Shown piece after piece: positions 61,210 through 64,000 of a DNA stretch of 64,000 nucleotides (positions within the stretch are counted from its first letter, which is position 1; each line of letters begins with the position of its first letter). The translations under genes and the position numbers were made by a program. This stretch comes from Chiua virens (taxonomy: Eukaryota; Basidiomycota; Agaricomycetes; Boletales; Boletaceae). The DNA lies in contig JAHNUO010000005.1 in NCBI GenBank assembly GCA_019787685.1, positions 620,001 through 684,000 of the forward strand. The letters are read 5' to 3'. The notes below the pieces were generated by a model. The model worked only from the letters and a program-made list of their open reading frames with translations, searched no databases and was not told the DNA's origin.

Positions 61210-61537
61210 AAAATGCTTAGCGTGCATGTTTATTTTGGATAGACATCTTATCACGTTTTTTTTTCTCGCTCAGTGACTACCCCATAATGTCCGCTGTCCC
61301 TCTTCACGTTACTAGAGACCTACATAGGACACCCTCGATGCGTAACATTCGACTTAGAATGGCGACTCGATTTCTACGCGCTTTTGTCATGGCTAGGCAT
61401 GATCCAGATCAGAGAGGGGAGATTGAATTCGGGGGATGGCCGATGGGTAAATAACAAATATATGATGTAGTAGATGCCACAAAAGGACTCCGCTTTGCCG
61501 GGACCTAAATTATACACTACCACCACATCATCACATC
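61210..61537. promoter_or_regulatory. Intergenic promoter region of the second MDR gene
   Basis: 328 bp between two co-oriented paralogues. An A/T-rich patch around 61450-61465 (AATATATGATG) may be a TATA region about 75 bp before the ATG at 61538. Confidence 0.4.
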
Positions 61538-62791
61538 ATGTCGTCTCAGAAACAGAAAGCGTTGTTCTTGGAATCGAAGCAGGGCAAGTTCGTCGTCGGT
61601 GAGCGTGACATTCCAAAGCCCGGAAAGGGGCAGCTGTTGGTCAAAGTCCTCGCCGCCGCCCTGAACCCCATCGACTACAAGATCCAGCAGTCAGGGGCAT
61701 TCATCGAACATTACCCCGCCGTCCTCGGTATCGATCTGGCGGGAGTCGTCGAAGGCGTTGGCGAAGACGTTCAGGAATTTGCCAAAGGCGATAATGTGTA
61801 GGATCAATTTTGACTTGTGTGCCCGGCACATCTACTGAACTGCATTCAGCTTCTCGCACGGGACCTTCGAAAATGATCAATCCAGCTACCAGCAGTACGC
61901 ACTCGCTACCGCCGACTTTACTGCCAAGGTGAGCAACCCGCACGCACGACAATACAACCTATGACGTCACATTTCGCAGGTACCCCCTAACTTGGACTTT
62001 GATCGTGCCGCCAGTGTTCCGCTGGGTTTCGACACTGCAGCAGTTGGCTTGTATTCAGACAAGCTTGGTGCCGGACTCATTCCACCTTGGACGGAAGGCG
62101 GTCGAGACAAGTATGCTGGGAAGCCCATTCTGATCATGGGCGGCTCTGCCATTGTTGGCTTCGTACGGTGAGTGAACAACGAAAAAGGGGAATTTGATGG
62201 AGGCTTATCATTTCGTGACCAGCTATCCAGCTCGCCAAGTTGTCCGGGTTCTCTCCTATTATTACGACCTCGAGTCTCGCCCATGAGGGCGAACTCAAGG
62301 CCCTTGGGGCGACCCACGTCATTGACAGGCATCTGGGTGGGAACGAATTCACGGCGGCCTTGCAAAATATCACTCAGAAGCCGATCAAGGTCGTTTATGA
62401 CACCATCGCATTGGCAAACACCCAGAAGCTGGCTTTGAGCGCTGTCACGGAGGGTGGAACACTTGTGACGACCCTCCAGCCTGTCGTTAAGGAGGAAGAG
62501 GGAAAGGGACGTACCATTATTGCGACCTATGGTAGCCCCTTTGCGGACCCGAACAAGTCCATGTGTCGTGTGACTTGGAGCATTCTGGGGAAGTGGTTGC
62601 AAAATGGTACCATCAAGGTAAGCAAGACAGAATCGAGACAACAATTCGGGATTGACCTTAATTTCCTTCAGCCTAGCGCAATCGAGGTTTTGCCAAATGG
62701 ACTTCACTCGATCCCCGAAGGACTTGAGCGAATGAAGACAGGGAAGATCAGTGGGTTAAAGCTCATCGTCAATCCTCAGAAGACAGCGTAG
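61538..62791 (+). CDS. Zinc-free MDR oxidoreductase (zeta-crystallin / enoyl-reductase-like), copy 2
   Basis: The start at 61538 (MSSQKQKALFLESKQGKFVV) is followed by GKGQLLVKVLAAALNPIDYK, YPAVLGIDLAGVVEGVGEDV and FAKGDNV. Next exons give SSYQQYALATADFTAK and LDFDRAASVPLGFDTAAVGL. The cofactor turn PILIMGGSAIVGF follows and, after a short intron, AIQLAKLSGFSPIITTSSLA. Then come GATHVIDRHLGGNEF and VYDTIALANTQKLALSAVTE. The end, GLHSIPEGLERMKTGKISGL, runs to the stop at 62791. Same intron layout as copy 1 and clear paralogy over the full length. The sequences have diverged enough that the two enzymes probably differ in substrate. No zinc ligands. Complete as read. Confidence 0.87.
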
Positions 62792-64000
62792 ATCTAAGCC
62801 ATCTCAAGCAATTACTTATGTGTGTACGATTAGTTATGGTGTTGCCTGCAAGCTTGTATCGAGTACTACATATTCACATTCAAGTTAGTTCGAATTGGTG
62901 GCGTCGAAGGCATGCAATCATTTGAATGAATTGTTGCACTTGGCTGCTCCTATTGGTAGCTGAAGGAATTGACAATTAAAGTTGATTGTGCAAGGAAAGT
63001 GGGAAGACGACCACCAGAAGATTCAAGGGATCTACAGGTCCCCGAGGATCAATCACAGGTGATGCCAGATGAAGTCTAGAATAGAATCGAGGGTGTGTCA
63101 ATTGACATATTCCGATGAAAAACCGAAGTCTAATGCGAACCCTCGATATACTCGTCGTCCTCGGGTTTGATCGATCGCATGCATAACTCCCGAGTCTGGC
63201 TCGTCTGTATCATATCAACATGTTCCCGACCCGTCCATAAAAGCAGTTTCTAGGCCCATGTGTCATATGCATGGAAGAGCTGATTTGAAATCCAAGTGGG
63301 TATCTGATTTTCAAAATCTTCTTGAAAGTCGACTTCCATCAATCAGTCTGGTCGCCTAGGCCCCGAACGAGACTGTCCAGGGCTAAAAAACTTTTGAGGA
63401 TCAAGTGGTCCAGAAACTAGAGGAAGTGGACAATGTTGCCACAGCAACGAATCCAGACCGAAGGACTGTTGACATTTTAAATAAAGAGATTACCGCAACC
63501 CTGAAACTCGAAACACAAAAGCAAAGAAAGTCCATGGTTCTGCGCTGTCCGCGAGCGAGGGTGCATGTCACTCGCATTGGGGTGACTGGCAAGGTCAGTA
63601 ATAATCGGGGTATTTTCTTGAAACTGAATCTCGGATACGGCTTTGCTTGGCCGCCGCCGCCAGACCGCGATCCAGGAATCCAGGAATCCAGGGTCCAGAG
63701 TGGAGTCGGCCATCTCGAACAGTCATGCAAGAGGGGTAACTGCTATTTGCGACAGTGCACACGCGAGGACACAACGAGGGACGGCCGATCCACAATGAAT
63801 TTCAGAGATGTGCAAGCCCAACGCATTTTTTGACTCCAGATCGGTTGCACCAGGGACAAGGGCGCCGTTCCCTCCGGCTGTCCGCACAGGAGGACAAGGG
63901 TGCGATCTTTGACCAGGCGATTCTAGACTGGAGACATGGTACCCATGTCGGCGACTTGCCCTTTGACCACCTGAAAAGTCGGTCGACATGTCAGCGGTCC
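62792..64000. other. Right-hand intergenic region
   Basis: No gene I can support. A plus-strand frame of 142 codons (63405-63833) opens without an ATG and has no motif. A small tandem array of GGAATCCA/CCAG units lies at about 63670-63695. The region could contain part of a gene beyond the window edge. Confidence 0.35.

Noticed and set aside
63405..63833. Plus-strand frame of 142 codons near the right edge
   Set aside because: Opens at GTG, not ATG, has no motif and overlaps equally long minus-strand frames.

Overview
The window looks like nuclear chromosomal DNA of a filamentous basidiomycete, probably an Agaricomycete; I cannot name the species. Genes are dense and cut by many short introns of about 50-60 bp with GT-AG borders. 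The gene set is fungal: a heterokaryon-incompatibility (HET) protein, an Adp1-like ABCG transporter with EGF-like repeats, a Pps1-type phosphatase, a SNF1-activating-type kinase, ALG12 and Pab1. Products were recognised by reading proteins and splicing exons by eye. No search was run, so exon borders are models.

Layout. 1-403 (-): 5' end of a Leu5/SLC25A16-42-like mitochondrial carrier that runs off the left edge. 856-1898 (-): decayed short-chain dehydrogenase. 2190-4096 (+): trimethyllysine dioxygenase. 4370-8246 (+): Pps1-like dual-specificity phosphatase. 9378-10395: two small unrecognised genes. 12591-14686 (-): HET protein, divergent from 15060-16816 (+), an FAD-dependent oxidoreductase. 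17028-18330 and 19703-21042 (+): two UPF0014/FetB-like membrane proteins separated by wreckage of a second FAD oxidoreductase, so an [oxidoreductase + UPF0014] segment was tandemly duplicated and one half has decayed. 21331-23388 (-): ALG12. 23663-25971 (-): poly(A)-binding protein. 27255-27914 (-): C2H2 zinc-finger protein. 28-32 kb: gene-poor. 32078-34604 (+): Baeyer-Villiger-type monooxygenase with two apparent +1 frameshifts. 34772-39154 (+): ABCG transporter. 39395-42565 (+): coiled-coil protein with a C-terminal membrane segment and an ATG-only first exon. 43504-46546 (-): CaMKK/Sak1-like kinase. 46828-47488 (-): 51-residue Cys-rich microprotein assembled from three small exons. 48.4-58.6 kb: a direct duplication of about 4.4 kb, each unit holding an Aro8-like aminotransferase, plus an older remnant; the left aminotransferase has a 1-bp deletion in its last exon. 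59938-62791 (+): two tandem zeta-crystallin-like MDR oxidoreductases.

The left half is mainly housekeeping: carnitine synthesis, N-glycan assembly and mRNA metabolism. The right half and the 15-21 kb region are accessory in character, with recent paralogues, frameshifted oxidoreductases and gene-poor spacers. No CRISPR array, rRNA, convincing tRNA or intact transposon was seen. I saw no clearly new multi-gene system. The best candidates for follow-up are the duplicated FAD oxidoreductase/UPF0014 segment and the Cys-rich microprotein.
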